From NCBI GenBank assembly GCA_037178855.1, contig JASJZC010000007.1, positions 10,168,001 to 10,232,000 on the forward strand: a DNA stretch of 64,000 nucleotides, in the 5' to 3' direction. Below, one piece after another: positions 21,601-34,109 of the stretch (its first letter is position 1; each line of letters opens with the position of its first letter). Origin of the DNA: Oscheius sp. JU75. Lineage: Eukaryota; Nematoda; Chromadorea; Rhabditida; Rhabditidae. Under the pieces are notes generated by a model, which was given only the letters and a program-made list of their open reading frames with translations, ran no database searches and was not told the origin of the DNA. Both the position numbers and the translations under genes were made by a program.

Positions 21601-24600
21601 CTATTCATAAGTGACACTCAAGGCGAATGTATCTTCCGTCTGATCGGTCTCATTGTTCTGGAAGAATATCAATATCTAAAATAGGCTTAATTCAAGTCGA
21701 CAGCGTCCATACCTCAATACAGACAGGTTTCTGTACAACATTCAGGAAAAAGACATTGATTGAGCTTGTCTGTCCGGCGTCCAGCTCCATGGTGTCCCTC
21801 TCAAACTGGATCAGTTCTGGTCGAGAGGACGACATTCGAAATTCTCGCTTGATACTATACGGATTGTGGACCGGTAGTTTCTAAATGCTCTGGTATAGTT
21901 CCTTCTGTCACTGTCTCTCTTTGTCTCTCTCTGCCTCTTCCTCACAGACCTTGGCTATCACATGCTCGATTCGCAACGGCACTCTCATCTCAAATCTTCT
22001 CGTAATCGTCGGCTGCGCTGTTTTTGAGACGATGAGCCATGCGTGTAGGAGTTGGCGGGAACCGACATCCACAGCAGTAACTATGGTCTGTTGTCTTCCT
22101 GAACATGTCGTCAGATACCTTGATATTGTGGATGCCAACCTATAGTCTGGGGTGTGAACAACATCGGCAGAGTGACTTGTGGAGCAGTTGCCAAGATTGG
22201 AGCATTCCCGACATACGGTTTCAGGGTGCTATTCTCTGAGCAAATTTCCAGTAGCTGATTGCCAGGCTCTCTCCTAAAAAAGCCGGATTGTTCACATGAG
22301 AGCACGCTGTAAAGTTCAAGAGATTACACTATACCCTCCGCAATTTTGACAACACAATCGCGAATAGTTTGAATCGCTTGGTCAGTGTTATTGAAGGATC
22401 AAAAATCTGGATGGGTGTGAAACTTATAGGTCGGATAGGTCGACATACAGCAAAAGATTTCTGTTTCTTTCTCCCTCTCTACCAGTGGGATAAATAACGC
22501 AATAAGCGACACATACTTTCTTGAACAACTCTATTTCTTCAGGAAATAATCGATCCATTCAATTAGTCCGAAGGTCGCAAACCACCGAAAACTTTGAGCT
22601 TTTGAACATGGTCAAAATCAACTGGTATTGGCCGAGATGGTACGGGGAAGAGACTGCGCGTTTTCCGGCGGCCAGCGAAGCAATATAAGGAACCAAACTT
22701 AATTAAAATTGTACGGAAAAGACTTTACAAACACCATGCTTTCATCTTATGAACACAAGGAGAACTTGCTGAATTGCCCAAGATGATACGGATAAGAGGA
22801 ACTTCTCCCTAGACGCCTAGTAATGCGAAATGAGGGACCTAAGCTTGACCGAGATGGTACGGGAAAGACATTTGATATCATAGGGCCACTATTCCGAGTA
22901 CTCTTTTTCAGAAAGACTTGTTTTTGCGTGTGTCAATTGTATACACTGCCTAGAAAAACTTCGTCAGGTCTCAGGTTTGTTTTTCTGTCATCAATTCCCC
23001 ATTGTCACTTTGATCTGCTCCCTCAGGCTGATACCATCTGTTGATCAAAGGGAGGATGCCATCCAGTGTGGGGACGGCTGGTCCCCGCCTCTTCAGCTGG
23101 CAGGTGTTGTCTTATTTTGTTTTGTTTCCCGCCAGCTGCCTCTCCCACGCTCATGAGGTGCGCTTCTTTATTGCCAAAGCACACCTGAGTACCACTTCTG
23201 CCCTCTCTCCTCCCGGTCTGACTATTCTGTTTTCAGTTACAGCGACATGACGGACTACGCCCTAGTTCGTTCTAGAAGCGTCGCTCCGCTGCCGAGAAGT
23301 ACTTCCACCTACAGTCTCGCCAGCCCGTCTCTTCAGGTACTTCGAGTAGTTTTATGAAAATGATTGTGGTTTCAGCTTGTTCGTACTCGCTCGGTGCCTG
23401 ACCTGACGGCGTACTACCGCTACAGCGAGAAGTACAGGCCTCAATGGCACAGCGTCTACCAGACGGTTCCCTACCGCTATCGTCGCAACTACGACCTGGT
23501 GAGGCGGCTTTTAAAGACTCCATGACCATAGGGATATTAAGGACAAAATTAACACGAAACCGCAAGCTGTCAGTTTGTTTGAAGTGACCAAAAACTTAGT
23601 TGAGCTCCCCAAAGAATGTCTGGTATTGACAAAGACTGACAGGGATCTCACCGTACCAACTAGAAGTTCGTCCCGTATCATGTAGTCCTTGTACCTCCAG
23701 TTCTATCTAGGTACTTAGAACTTTAAACAAGGGTCATATAGAACTTATTGTCTGTCCAAAATGGAAGAACATGTACTCTTAGCTCACAAACTTTACCGAT
23801 GTCTAATCCTGTCAAAGTGCTAGGAATGGTCAAAGCATGACATAAAAAGAAAGACAGACTAACTTTCTCATTCAGTACGACGACTATTGGTACGACCGCT
23901 ACCACTACTTCTCCCCGCTGTACAACTCTTACTCTCCGAGTCGTCGCTACTACTATAGCGACTACCTGCCGAATCCCTACTACTCGTCCAACAGCTATTG
24001 GACTCGCTACAAGGGATATTGGTTCTTTTTATGTGTTTCCAATAAAAAGTGATTCTAGGTACGACTACGACTACCCCTACACCTATCGTCGCTACGGTAA
24101 CTCGGCCTTCTGGAGATATCTGAACTCGACCTACACTCCCTACAGGTGTTCTCGTCATGAGCATATAGCAACCTCAAAATATAGATCCTACCTGATGGAC
24201 TCGCTGTCGACTTCCCTTGGAAGAGGTCTGTCTATGTACAAGGCAGGTAGGGGGAGTAGATTCTAACTCTGGGGGCCGGTGTTGTAGAGATAGATTATGA
24301 GCTAAGCGATTTTAGTAGTTTTTAGACTAAAATCAATTCGAATTTTCAGCCAGCTATCTATGGTACTACTAATCCTTTCTCCCCAATTTATCTCTACAAC
24401 TAAGCTCCTAGGTATCTTGGTTCGATTGTCTCTTATTCCTTAACATTAAGGCTTGATTCCCTATCGAACGCTTGACACCTACTGGCTTACTCCTAAATAC
24501 TGGGATCGTCGATTCAAGGATTGGCGTGAACTCTACTGCACTACCAAGGACCTTTACCTGCCTTCAACTTACGATAGAAAGACGAGACAGTACTTTGCCC

Positions 24601-27600
24601 AGTGGACTCCCTAAAGGAGATGTCTTGGGCTGAGTGTATTGTAGTGTAGTCAAATAAAATGGTTGGGTTCAATCGATTATGTTCAATTCGTATCATTTAC
24701 GCTGAAATTGTTTGTCAGACTCGACAATTATACGGAATCGTAGCCATGTCGTCTCTGTAGCTGAACAAACTCTCACCCGTACGCATTTTGAAACCCTATG
24801 AAACTAATTTCAAAAAAGAAGACATGTTTTACCCATAAGTTCGTCAATGTCGATACAGTCAGACACCCTCTTAGCCGCTCTCATTTGACAATCAAGCACT
24901 GTTCGTTTCCGTTTCAGCGGGCAGTCAAATACCCTTTTTAAACACTTTCCCTCGTACGCTTCAGATATACTCTTTAAACAGCCCAGCATTTCTCAGCCAT
25001 GCCATCTCATTGGATAGACATGTTCAGACCCATACTGCCTCGGTATCTAGATAAGTTCTTACCTTATGAGTCCAATGTTGAAACGAAGAGTTTGTCCCAA
25101 AGTTGACCGAATTTCTACCCGTTCCACAGAATGTACGACAAAATGGAAGACAGAGAGAAGCCTTAACAATGGATTCTGTTATCTAATAGAGAATCGAACC
25201 TGTAACATCTTGTGTCTCCATATAGCAGCATGAGAATTGAACGAGAGGAACCCGGATCTCCACAGAACAGGTTCACAATCAGGTCTTGTCCAGCTCCACG
25301 GCTTCGAATCTCTACTCGGGCTGTTGGGTCCGACGTACGGACAGAAACGGCTCGTCTTCCTTCTGAAAACTGCAATTCTAAAACAGTTATTAGCTCTACC
25401 TGGCAAAGAGTCGATGACAACATCTCGAACACACTGAGTATTGCTCGCATGGTAGACTCTTATAGTTCGGTTCACAACTGGTGGCCTCTTGTGGATATGC
25501 AAGTCGAGAATTGCCAAGGGCTGGCCGTTGTCCCATCGCCGAAACAAGACCTTGGTTTCGGCTGGGGATTGGGCAGTTGGAGTTGCAGCGTTGTAGGTGT
25601 AGAGGAAGGGAATGTAGACGGACTCGTGGGCACGGAGGAAAATCTGAAAAATAGAATATGAGAATTTTTAGCTAACGACTTAGCAATTTCAATCTTAACC
25701 ATCATGGAGAGCTCAAATGTTGTCATTTTGTCAATTTTTCCCCTGTCATTCTCGATAATTTCTGTCATCCTGTCTGTAACAATGTGACTTATTACTCTGT
25801 CTATCTGTCGCCTTATGAACTCATGTCAGTCTGATCCTGTCAGAGCCAGGGCAAGTTCTTCTACTGCAATTAACTCCGATATGTGTCAACTTGAGAGTTG
25901 ACTTCAAAAGTTTACCTCAGCCTTGTCCTTCTTGATCATTCGAATCAGATCCTTCTCCATCGGTGTCTGAAGAGCATTCACTCTTTTGTAAAAGGCCCAG
26001 GCTTCCATATCGGATACAATTCTAAAAGCTTTAGCTTTCTCCATAGGGCAAAACATACTCCAAATCCGGGCAGTCCATCTCAATCACGCAGTTAACCGGC
26101 TCAGCGAAGGGATTCTCGAGCATGAACTCGAAAAAGTTTTGCTCTCCAAGCCCTGGAAAGACTTGGTGTTGGGTAGTGATTCCACGGAAGACAGCTTGCA
26201 AAAGCTTCGAAGCTTTGGACTCGTAGCGCAGCTTGCGATAGGCTTCTAGCTGTTCGTCGAAGATGAACCTCTTTATTTCATTCTAAACACAAATTGTGAT
26301 CTTTTGTAAATGTGAGATACCTTCTGTGCTGAGTTAGGTACTGCAGATTTCAGTTTCTCCCATTCCCGCAGTTTCTCGTGGGATTCTTCATTGAAGAGTT
26401 CTTCGTATCTTTGTTGAATGTCGATTCTTTAAGATATGTACGTTTTAAGAGAAATGATACTACCTCTGTGCTTGCAGGAATCTTTGCAAAGCATTATCAG
26501 AATTGGTTGTCAACGGCCTGGCTAGGATTTTGTAGGAATCTGGACCTTCTTCTCCAACAGTGCATAGTCTTCTGCTTACCACAGCAGTTGTCCGACTGTT
26601 GACCATATCTGAAGAAAATCGCGTCTTACGAACCGGAACTCTCTTTATTTGTGTTTTGTTCTCCCATTTCCTGAAACGTTTCCGTGGTCTCGGAGCAGAA
26701 ACCTTGACGTTTGACACGAAATCAAATAGGCTGACCGGACGGCGCGCCGCAAAATAACGCATGGACACGGAAGGGCCAGTCCAATAGCCATAAACCACCG
26801 CCTCCTGGTATATAAGCAGGCCAAGACGGTAGCATTGGCATCCAGTCAATCTAATGGCTCTCATCGTCAAGCTTTCCGCTTCCCTCTTCCTTATTGTCCT
26901 TTTATCGCAATGCAAGGCTGTGCCTTTGGGAGATCGTGCCTCTGCCGAGGTGACCACTACTGAAGCTACGACTACCGCTGTTGATACTCTTGGAGAAAGC
27001 GGGGTGAGAGTCAAAAGACAAGGAGGGTGTGGGTGCTGCGGCTGTGGTTGCGGATGCTGCGGTTGCGGAGGTGGAGGAGGATGCGGTTGCTGCTGCTGTA
27101 GACCCAAGTGAGTTATTGCCTGGAGGCCGGGTTACATCACAACTTTAGGTGCTGCTGCTGTTGCCAGAGATGCTGCACCTGCTGTAGAACTTGCTGCTGT
27201 ACCTGTTGCCGTCCCTGCTGCTGCGGATGCGGATGCGGTAAGAGAGAGAGAGAGAGAGAGACAGCAATACAAAGAGACAGAAAGACGAAGAGTTAATATC
27301 GTTTTATTTATAGGTTGTTGCGGATGCGGAGGAGGACGCAAGAGACGTTCTCTCCAGAACCTCCGCATCAAGCTCGCCCAGAAGATGTCCAGCTACCCTC
27401 AACTCACCCAGACTGCCAAGACCGCTGAAGTTATCCCCGCTCCCCAACCCGAGGAAGTCGTTCCGGCTCCTCTGCCCCAGTCCGAGACCATCCCTGCCCC
27501 CGAAGTCGCCGAAACTACCGAATGGCCCGAGCCAATTTTCGAACTTGTCACCGAAAACAGTGCTTAAGAGCTATTTAACTAACTTAATAATAAATATTTC

Positions 27601-30600
27601 TCAGCGTACCTATTTGGTTCGAAGATGGGTGACCGATGCAGGCCATTTTCAGGAAAAGTAGACCTGTGATGCGTTTTTCTGGATACAGTGCCGAGAAAAC
27701 GACCGGGCATTGGACAGACATAGAGACAGCTTCCTGGCCTTGCCGTAAAAGTGACTAAACATTTTGAACAGGCATCGAAACCTGGCTTACCCTGAGATTT
27801 ACAATGCAGGTTCCAAGCAAGACAAGAGATTTTGCATCCCAGACATCAATGAAAAGGTGTCCAAACTGCAAAAATTTGACAAATTCCTTCTCTTCCAGTC
27901 CTGCGGGTCGATCAACTATGAATTTTGCTGTGAAGCCAGGCTCTCCGTTGCCTTCTTTCCCCTCGGAGTCTGCTCTCATTAAAATATTCGGTTCTCCGTT
28001 GTTGTTGTTTGAGTCCGAAAGAAAGAGTCTGGAAAAGAATAGTATTGATTTTTGAGCTTGCTATACTCTTCCGTTGTCATGAGCGGGAAACGGTAGAACT
28101 GAGTAGTGAAGAAGAGCTTCTGGGGTTGTGACGCGTCTTGTCTGTCTAGCCTAAAGTTTTGAATGCTAAGTTTTGATACTATGTCACCCTTTGAAAGCTA
28201 AAAACTGTAGGACAATTTCATTTGTATTCAGCCTGTCATGAGCCTCGACGCTGAGCTCGATAGTGTTCATGCTGCCGGAAACGTCAACCTGTGGCGGCGG
28301 CTCGCCGTGTCGATCCAGGATCTGCGCGAAGGGTATTTTGATCAGAGATGAGATCACAGATCGCGAAATGTTGGTCATTCTGGCACTTATTTTTAAAAAG
28401 AATACAGATATGGTACCTTGTCTCTTTCCAGGGAATGATGTAGGTGCTGACCAGATCATCTCGAGGTGATTCGGGTTCATTTTCGATCAGATGATCGTAC
28501 CGTTCTTCGAAGATTCGACTTCTAGCTGACTGACTGAGACTTCTGGCAGACTCGATTTTCTGAAAGATAGTTCAACTACCATACTCTTTGCTTCTTGTGG
28601 TAGGAGCAATGCAAAACAAACAAGAGGAACTAGTGGGCAGGGTACAAGATTGCGATTGACAGGATCTGGATAATGTGACCGAGGTCGGAAATAGAACCAA
28701 ACTGTCATACCAGGTGTAACCGTTAAAAATTATCCTTACCGACTTTTCAACGGGAGGCAGAACCAAAGGATCTTGGTCGTACTCATCCTCCTTCTCCCTC
28801 CTCCTCTCTGGTTCTCTCGGTGTTATCATTTCCGGTCCTCTTCTGAGAGCAGGCGTGAGTCCTCTTCCCATATCGTCCAGTTTACCACTAGGTATTGAGC
28901 GACCCGAGTCCGTAGGTTTTCGGCCCCTAAAAAGGACAACTTTCCAGCCACAACGTCAACTCACTCTTCTGTTGTGAACAAAAAGTGGATTGTGATCTTC
29001 GGAGCACTTTCCGTGAACATACTGTCGTCCTTTCTGTACAAATGTAACAGATTCTTGAAACAGAGACTTTCTTCAGGATTTGGACGTGGTCCACCAATCA
29101 GAGCAACTGAACTGTCGAAAATTAAAAATGAAAAGTCCTACCACTAGCATGAACATCATTCCTTTTTCTCTCAGGCTTCCAAGCTCCCCATCCGATCACC
29201 ACAGACTGGGAGTCTCCACTCGTATTGCCTTGTTTATTCCTCGTTCCTATTAAATAGTCCAATGCGAAGACGATGACCATCCTTGGGTCATCAGCAAGTG
29301 CGGGAAGCGACACTTTTGATCGTACAAACAAGGTGTTTATTTCGGTTCTGTGAAATATAAACATTACTTAAAAGTGTGGTCTACCTTATGTCACTGGAGC
29401 TTCTGCTAAGCGGACGGCCTTTTCTTCTCAAGGAATGAGTACCCATGGCGATTTCATCAACTGAGGATAAGTGAACAACAAGAGGTTCAAACAGAAAAGT
29501 GTAACCGTTGTGAATGGAAACCTGAAAGCAAGTGTTTATGTGGAATATGGTAAATGGGCCAAGTTTTAAGTTCAAAACTGAAAATCAGCCAATTCGTGTC
29601 AGGACACTGGACGTGTTAGGACGCTATGTTCTAGAGCTGGAAAACCTTCAAAGCCCTTCTAATTAGGTCCTGTCACGATATGTCTGATTTTCAGAGGCAT
29701 TTGTCAGACCATTTAAGCATTTCTTACCCTCAATCGTCTCTCCAAGACCTGCATCGGCTGCAAAAATGTTCCAGGATTGTGATTTTCGCGGTACAATCTA
29801 TCAGATTTCATCTGAAAATATCGAATTCCACAAAAGAAATGTATGACTCACATCATCCAGTATAAGTTTCTCGATCTTCTCAGCATGGGGACCGAAAGAC
29901 AGACCAATATCCTCGAGCACGGCCGGTATTGTATGCATTCTTTTAGGGAGTGACAGTTGTCCCACTGAAATTTGTTAAAAGTATAACAACGGCTCACTGT
30001 TAGAGTTTTGTACAAGTCCAGGAATGTGTTCTCGTTCTCCAACTATACAGAAATCCGGAAAGTAATCGAAGGCTTCCGCCAAGGGAGGATGAACACAGAG
30101 AACACAGTCCAATATGCCGACAGTTGTTTCAGAATTGAAATTGTTCGTGAATGTCAGAACCTTTGGTGTTCCTGGGTGTAATTTCAGTCTGAGCATGTCC
30201 TTAAAACGAAGTTCAAGCCTTACTTTGTCAATGAGAGCTCTTTTGGTAGCCGAGCATATTCGGGAACAGTCTCGTAGAAACCGGCTATAGAAATTGGAGC
30301 CCAGGCTATAGTTTGCAGCTGATCACTAAACACAAACTTCAAAACGAAATGCAAAAATATTACTCTGGTTCCTGGGTATCGCAGACAATTTCGATGATTA
30401 GTTGAATAGCTTCGTCTAGACGTGGACAATGGAAGAAAATGGTCTGTAAACAGTTTTTAGTAATCTTTAAATATTGCTCACGTCGTGGAAAAAACAATCA
30501 TGATGATCTGGAGAGTTCCAGGGTCCATGGTATGGACTTCCAAAAAGTTGACAGGTTTTTGAATCGAAGAAAAAGCAGGAAATTCTGTATTTTGCTGTGG

Positions 30601-30908
30601 AGACGAGCTGAAAACAATATTAGAGATGTGGTACCTATGGTGAGAACATCAGAAATTTCGTGACGAGGCCCATAAAATGAAGGATTGTGGCGCAAAAATC
30701 TTATGGGTCCTGCTACAACGTTCTTGATTATCAATGGTTCTCGCAATAGCTGAACATGAAAACAGGAAAAAAGTGTTACCTTCGTAAAGTGGAGCGCCTC
30801 AATTACCAGTGCGAAGCCGTCATTAGGAGCGGTCAAGGGTAGCTCTCGTTTTATTGGAATACAACGTCTGGCAAGAAAGTTGCTGTACCAGTCGTTGACA
30901 GAAACCAT
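21601..30908 (-). CDS. nphp-4: Nephrocystin-4, ciliary transition-zone protein
   Basis: A transition-zone scaffold that works with nephrocystin-1 at the base of cilia. It starts MVSVNDWYSNFLARRC at 30908, then YRISCFFFDSKTCQLFG (the N-terminal strand pattern of human NPHP4). Middle landmarks: NTNEIVLQFLAF near 28200, HLFIDVWDAKSLVLLGT near 27830, and GEQNFFEFMLENPFAEPV near 26120. The C-terminal strand-rich region includes ATAPQVTLPMLFTPQ, SRQLLHAWLIV, the final NPYSIKREFRMSSSRPELIQ and QTEDTFALSVTYE. Clear 3' exons are 22140-22306, 21950-22098, 21713-21880 and 21601-21675, all in phase. About thirty exons are present; many boundaries were not fixed. Two introns hold opposite-strand genes. 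The stop faces the collagen polyadenylation site 45 nt away. Confidence 0.85.
22631..22870. repeat. Cluster of three dispersed CCCGTAC-type motifs
   Basis: Three copies of a short unit, roughly ccgagatggtacgggaaaga, occur at about 22631-22655, 22776-22800 and 22847-22870, inside a nephrocystin-4 intron. Confidence 0.6.
23247..24614 (+). CDS. Tyrosine- and arginine-rich protein (223 aa), nested in a nephrocystin-4 intron
   Basis: Exons 23247-23336, 23376-23498, 23876-24021, 24059-24145, 24185-24246 and 24451-24614 join in phase; AATAAA at 24653. The N-terminus has Arg-Ser repeats (VRSRSVAPLPRSTSTYSL, VRTRSVPDL). The rest is exceptionally rich in Tyr with Arg, Asp, Pro, Trp (YDDYWYDRYHYFSPLYN, YDYDYPYTYRRYGN). 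There is no signal peptide or membrane segment. Low-complexity aromatic composition suggests a structural protein, perhaps cytoskeletal or crosslinked, but no family is recognised. The last intron contains a skipped exon-like piece that would change the C-terminus. An acceptor-like TTTTCAG 11 nt before the ATG suggests a spliced or trans-spliced leader. Confidence 0.8.
26809..26815 (+). promoter_or_regulatory. TATA box of the Cys-rich gene
   Basis: TATATAA lies 39-45 nt before the ATG at 26854, showing that this nested gene has its own promoter. Confidence 0.65.
26854..27567 (+). CDS. Secreted cysteine-rich protein (198 aa), nested in a nephrocystin-4 intron
   Basis: Exons 26854-27107, 27149-27237 and 27314-27567 join in phase. 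A signal peptide (MALIVKLSASLFLIVLLSQC) is followed by a Thr-rich propeptide and a furin-type site RVKRQ at about residue 60. After it, Cys and Gly dominate (GGCGCCGCGCGCCGCGGGGG), and exon 2 is about half cysteine, mostly as CC and CCC groups. A second basic site (RKRRS) precedes an acidic, Pro-rich C-terminus with repeats of APxPEE. The composition suits metal binding or a heavily crosslinked extracellular layer, as in cuticle proteins; neither is proven. A GA repeat occupies intron 2. Confidence 0.85.
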
Positions 30909-31130
30909 TTTTCCCCCAAAAGGGATATTCAGCTCAAACCGAAAGCTGCTGTAGTAGGGCGAGTCTCAAGCAGGTCGCATAGCAACGACCTGACAACAAG
31001 CCAGATGGTCTCTCTTACCCGAAAACAGCCAGCTGTCAATATAGTACTAATTAGACAAAACTGTTAAAACTTTATTGAGGTTCAAATATATGACAAGTTT
31101 CCCTCGCGTTGCGAGTACACGTTGTGATTA

Positions 31131-34109
31131 TCATAAACAGCAGACATTGTGGCCGAGGGAAGGTGAGGAAAGACAGCGTGGATGGCTCAACGGGCAGGAA
31201 TCCGAGCCTGGTGGTATACATTTTGGAGCATCATCTTGTTGTCTGAATTCTGAGCCGGCTGGACATGTATTCCTGTCTAAAAATGCCGCTGTTAGGCTAA
31301 AAAGCATTCTTCTACCCAAAGAGTTCGGTTTGGAACGTTTGTTCGAGCCAATAGGTCCCTGATTCCAGTTGAAAGGCTTCGGTTGTCCTGTACTTGAAGC
31401 CTCATTGCCTGAACGATAGGTTTTTGGTCAAAATACAAAAAAATCACCCCAATTCTTTTGGGGAAAGTTGTCTCCGTAATCGTCGTAGTCTTTTCCAATG
31501 CCATTCTTGTTGCCCATCTGTTTCGGCATTATAGTAGCTTGTGTGTTTCCTTGCCAATTTTGGGGGCCATTGTTTCCGTTGTTGCCTAGAACAGCTAATT
31601 AAGAAAGATGTCAGTACGCCCCGAGTCCACCACGTTCTCACCCTTACCGTCTAAAAAACTGGAGCTTGCTCCTATCACCTCGGCTAATCCAAAGTGATCA
31701 ACTTAACTCGGATCGCCCGTACCGCCTAGGAACCAGGACCAATCCTTGGCTGTATCACCCAGGTAACTAGATAGTGAAAGCAACTTTGGCTAGAAGGAGA
31801 TGGAGTTCTCACATTTTGATTCCATCCTCCCTTCCCACTAGAAGTTTTAATTTTCTCCCGGATCGTTCTCTTAGCCTTAGTGATTTTCACTCGTCTTGGA
31901 AACTAAAACAACTCTTCCCCGTACCGTCTCGAGAGCCAGAATTGTCTGTCATTTTCTCTCTGTTCGTGATGCCTTTCTAATTTCTTGTGAGCCAGGAACT
32001 ATAAGAAAAAACTCACCCCATCCACCATTCTGCTCCCAATTCCCCTGATTCTGGCTGTTTCCATTCCAGTTTCCATTCTGACTTGGAGCAGGTGATCCCT
32101 TCCAATTGCTCCCTCTGGTCTGCTGTGGTGAAGATGACGTTGGCAGACTGTTCCAGTTTGAACCTTGAGGCTGTGAGTTCCACCCATTGTTCTGATTCTG
32201 ATTGTCCCAGTTTTCAGAGTTGTCTTGAGGAGACGGAGACCAGCGGGAATTACTGGGTCCATTGGTAGACTTCTCCCAATTGTCGTTTCCATTGTTCCAG
32301 TTCCCTTCCTGAGATGGACCACTGTTCCAATTGTTGTTCTGTGATCTGCCTTGACTTTTGCCATTCTATAAACAAAGTTCTTGAAGATAGCTGCAATGCC
32401 AACCTCATAGCCACCGTTCCAGGATCCTGACCCATGACTTCCACGATTCATACCGGACTAAACATTTTTAATTTCATTGCTTCAATACATTCATACCTCG
32501 TACGGGTTATCATAATCGTTCCAGTTGTCGCTACCAAACCCCCGATTGTCTTGAGGGCGGTGGATAGCTTTAGATAGAGGTTGCGGCTCGGGAATGTGGT
32601 TTGGGGCTGGTAGTTGCTGTTGTTCAATATTGTTACCCTGAAAATTTTATAGTATGTTTTCGAAAAAAGCTATAGCTTGAGATTTAAACCGTAAAGTCTC
32701 TGTTCTGTGTCTTTTCGGAACAAGTTTACAGGAATTCCGTTATGGGACTCTTGATAGTGAAAGCAACTTTGGCTAAAGGGAGTTCTTACATTTTGATTCC
32801 ATCCTCCCTTCATAGTACAGCCTTGCATGTTACTCCCAGAGCAGCCATCTTGCGGATGGTTTCCATTGTTGCCTGTACTTGGAGGACGTTCGTTGGGCCG
32901 ATTCGATGGTCCAAAAGGACAGCCAGTGCTTGTCTTCGATCCATACGGACAATTATTATCGTTCCAGTAGTTACTGTTTTGATTACTATTGTAATTATTA
33001 TTGTTGTTGGTGCTCGGAGTCGCTGGTTGTGTTCCCTTCATCTTACAACCATTCTGATTGTCATAGGGACAGCCGCCCTCTTGTTCATCCCCATCATTGA
33101 AGTTAAAAGGGCCTCTTCTATTGTACGGACGTGGAATCAATGGCGTTGGATTTGGAATCGCAGGCATTCCGATGGGTTGAACAACTACGGGATCGGAACC
33201 GCAGCATATGAACCTCCGGATGTCTTTGTTAAACTCGCAACGGTATCCACGAATACATTGCTAAAACAGTCATTTTATTAACTGATACCCTTACGTGATA
33301 GTAGCAGTCTCTTAGTCGGTTACCAAAATCAATCAAAGGCATGTCATCCGGATTCTGACAGCGGGGAAGACGACGATTTGAAGGTCTGAAACAAGAGCTT
33401 TAAGCACATTTTTTTCTTACTTTTTTGTGGTGGTTATAGGTTCTACTGTAGTTGTTGTTGTAGTAGTTTTGCGGTTCCTTGGTCTCTTCGTGGTGGGTTC
33501 TTCGTAATCATTGTCTTAAAAGCATTAAGTTTGTACTTTTAAGATCCCTACCCTCATTAGAGTTGCCATTTCTGTTATCTCTCTCATCCTCGTCGTCCGG
33601 TCGCTCTGGAGCGGCCGTAACCACCAGTTTTCTCATGGGTTGGATTACTGGAGGTTCGGTGAAAGGCATGAGTTCTTCAGGAATCTCGGCTGCAAATCTG
33701 GCATCTTTTGAAAACGCTATACTCACTAGTAGTTCCAATAATCATATTTTCGTTGTCTGTACCCTGACCGTCTGCCCAGCAACAGTAGTCCTGAGTTCGC
33801 TTAGCGTTTGTTAAAACACATACTCTTACTTGAAATCCGGGGATGAGGATGGGAAAACGTTCACACACGGTCCCTTCGGGACAACTGCTCTCATTATAGT
33901 TTCCTAACTGCTGACTACATTGCTGCAGATCACCAGAAATTGGATGGATATAGACTTTGTTGTCTAAAAAAGACCAAGTTATCTGTAAGCAGTACAAAAA
34001 TACCAGAGGGACAATGAATAGCTACACCGGCATCGGCAAAAAGCTTCTTGAAATAGTGCTGCTGGTCGCTGAGACAAGGTAAGAGGAGGAGCAGGAGACA
34101 GCAACGCAT
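31131..34109 (-). CDS. Secreted matrix protein with lustrin-type cysteine domains and Asn/Trp/Gly-rich repeats
   Basis: Starts with signal peptide MRCCLLLLLLPCLSDQQ. The first cysteine domain (CPEGTVCERFPILIPGFQ ... DYCCWADGQ) is followed by an acidic linker, then a second (LPRCQNPDDMPLIDFGNRL ... CEFNKDIRRFICCGSDP). A long central region near 31990-33130 is rich in Asn, Trp, Gly, Ser and Gln (NNNYNSNQNSNYWNDNNCPY; WNSQPQGSNWNS) with recurring CPYG/CPFG and GCKMKG/GCTMKG elements. The last domain is CPAGSEFRQQDDAP to GHNVCCL, the spacing of lustrin cysteine-rich domains. Exons are short and not all boundaries were fixed. Likely an extracellular or cuticle-associated protein. One exon has a decayed duplicate at 31767-31840. 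Confidence 0.75.

Noticed and set aside
25140-25215. Minus-strand GGTTCGATTC, tRNA-like
   Set aside because: It lies at an exon boundary of nephrocystin-4 and no cloverleaf can be drawn.
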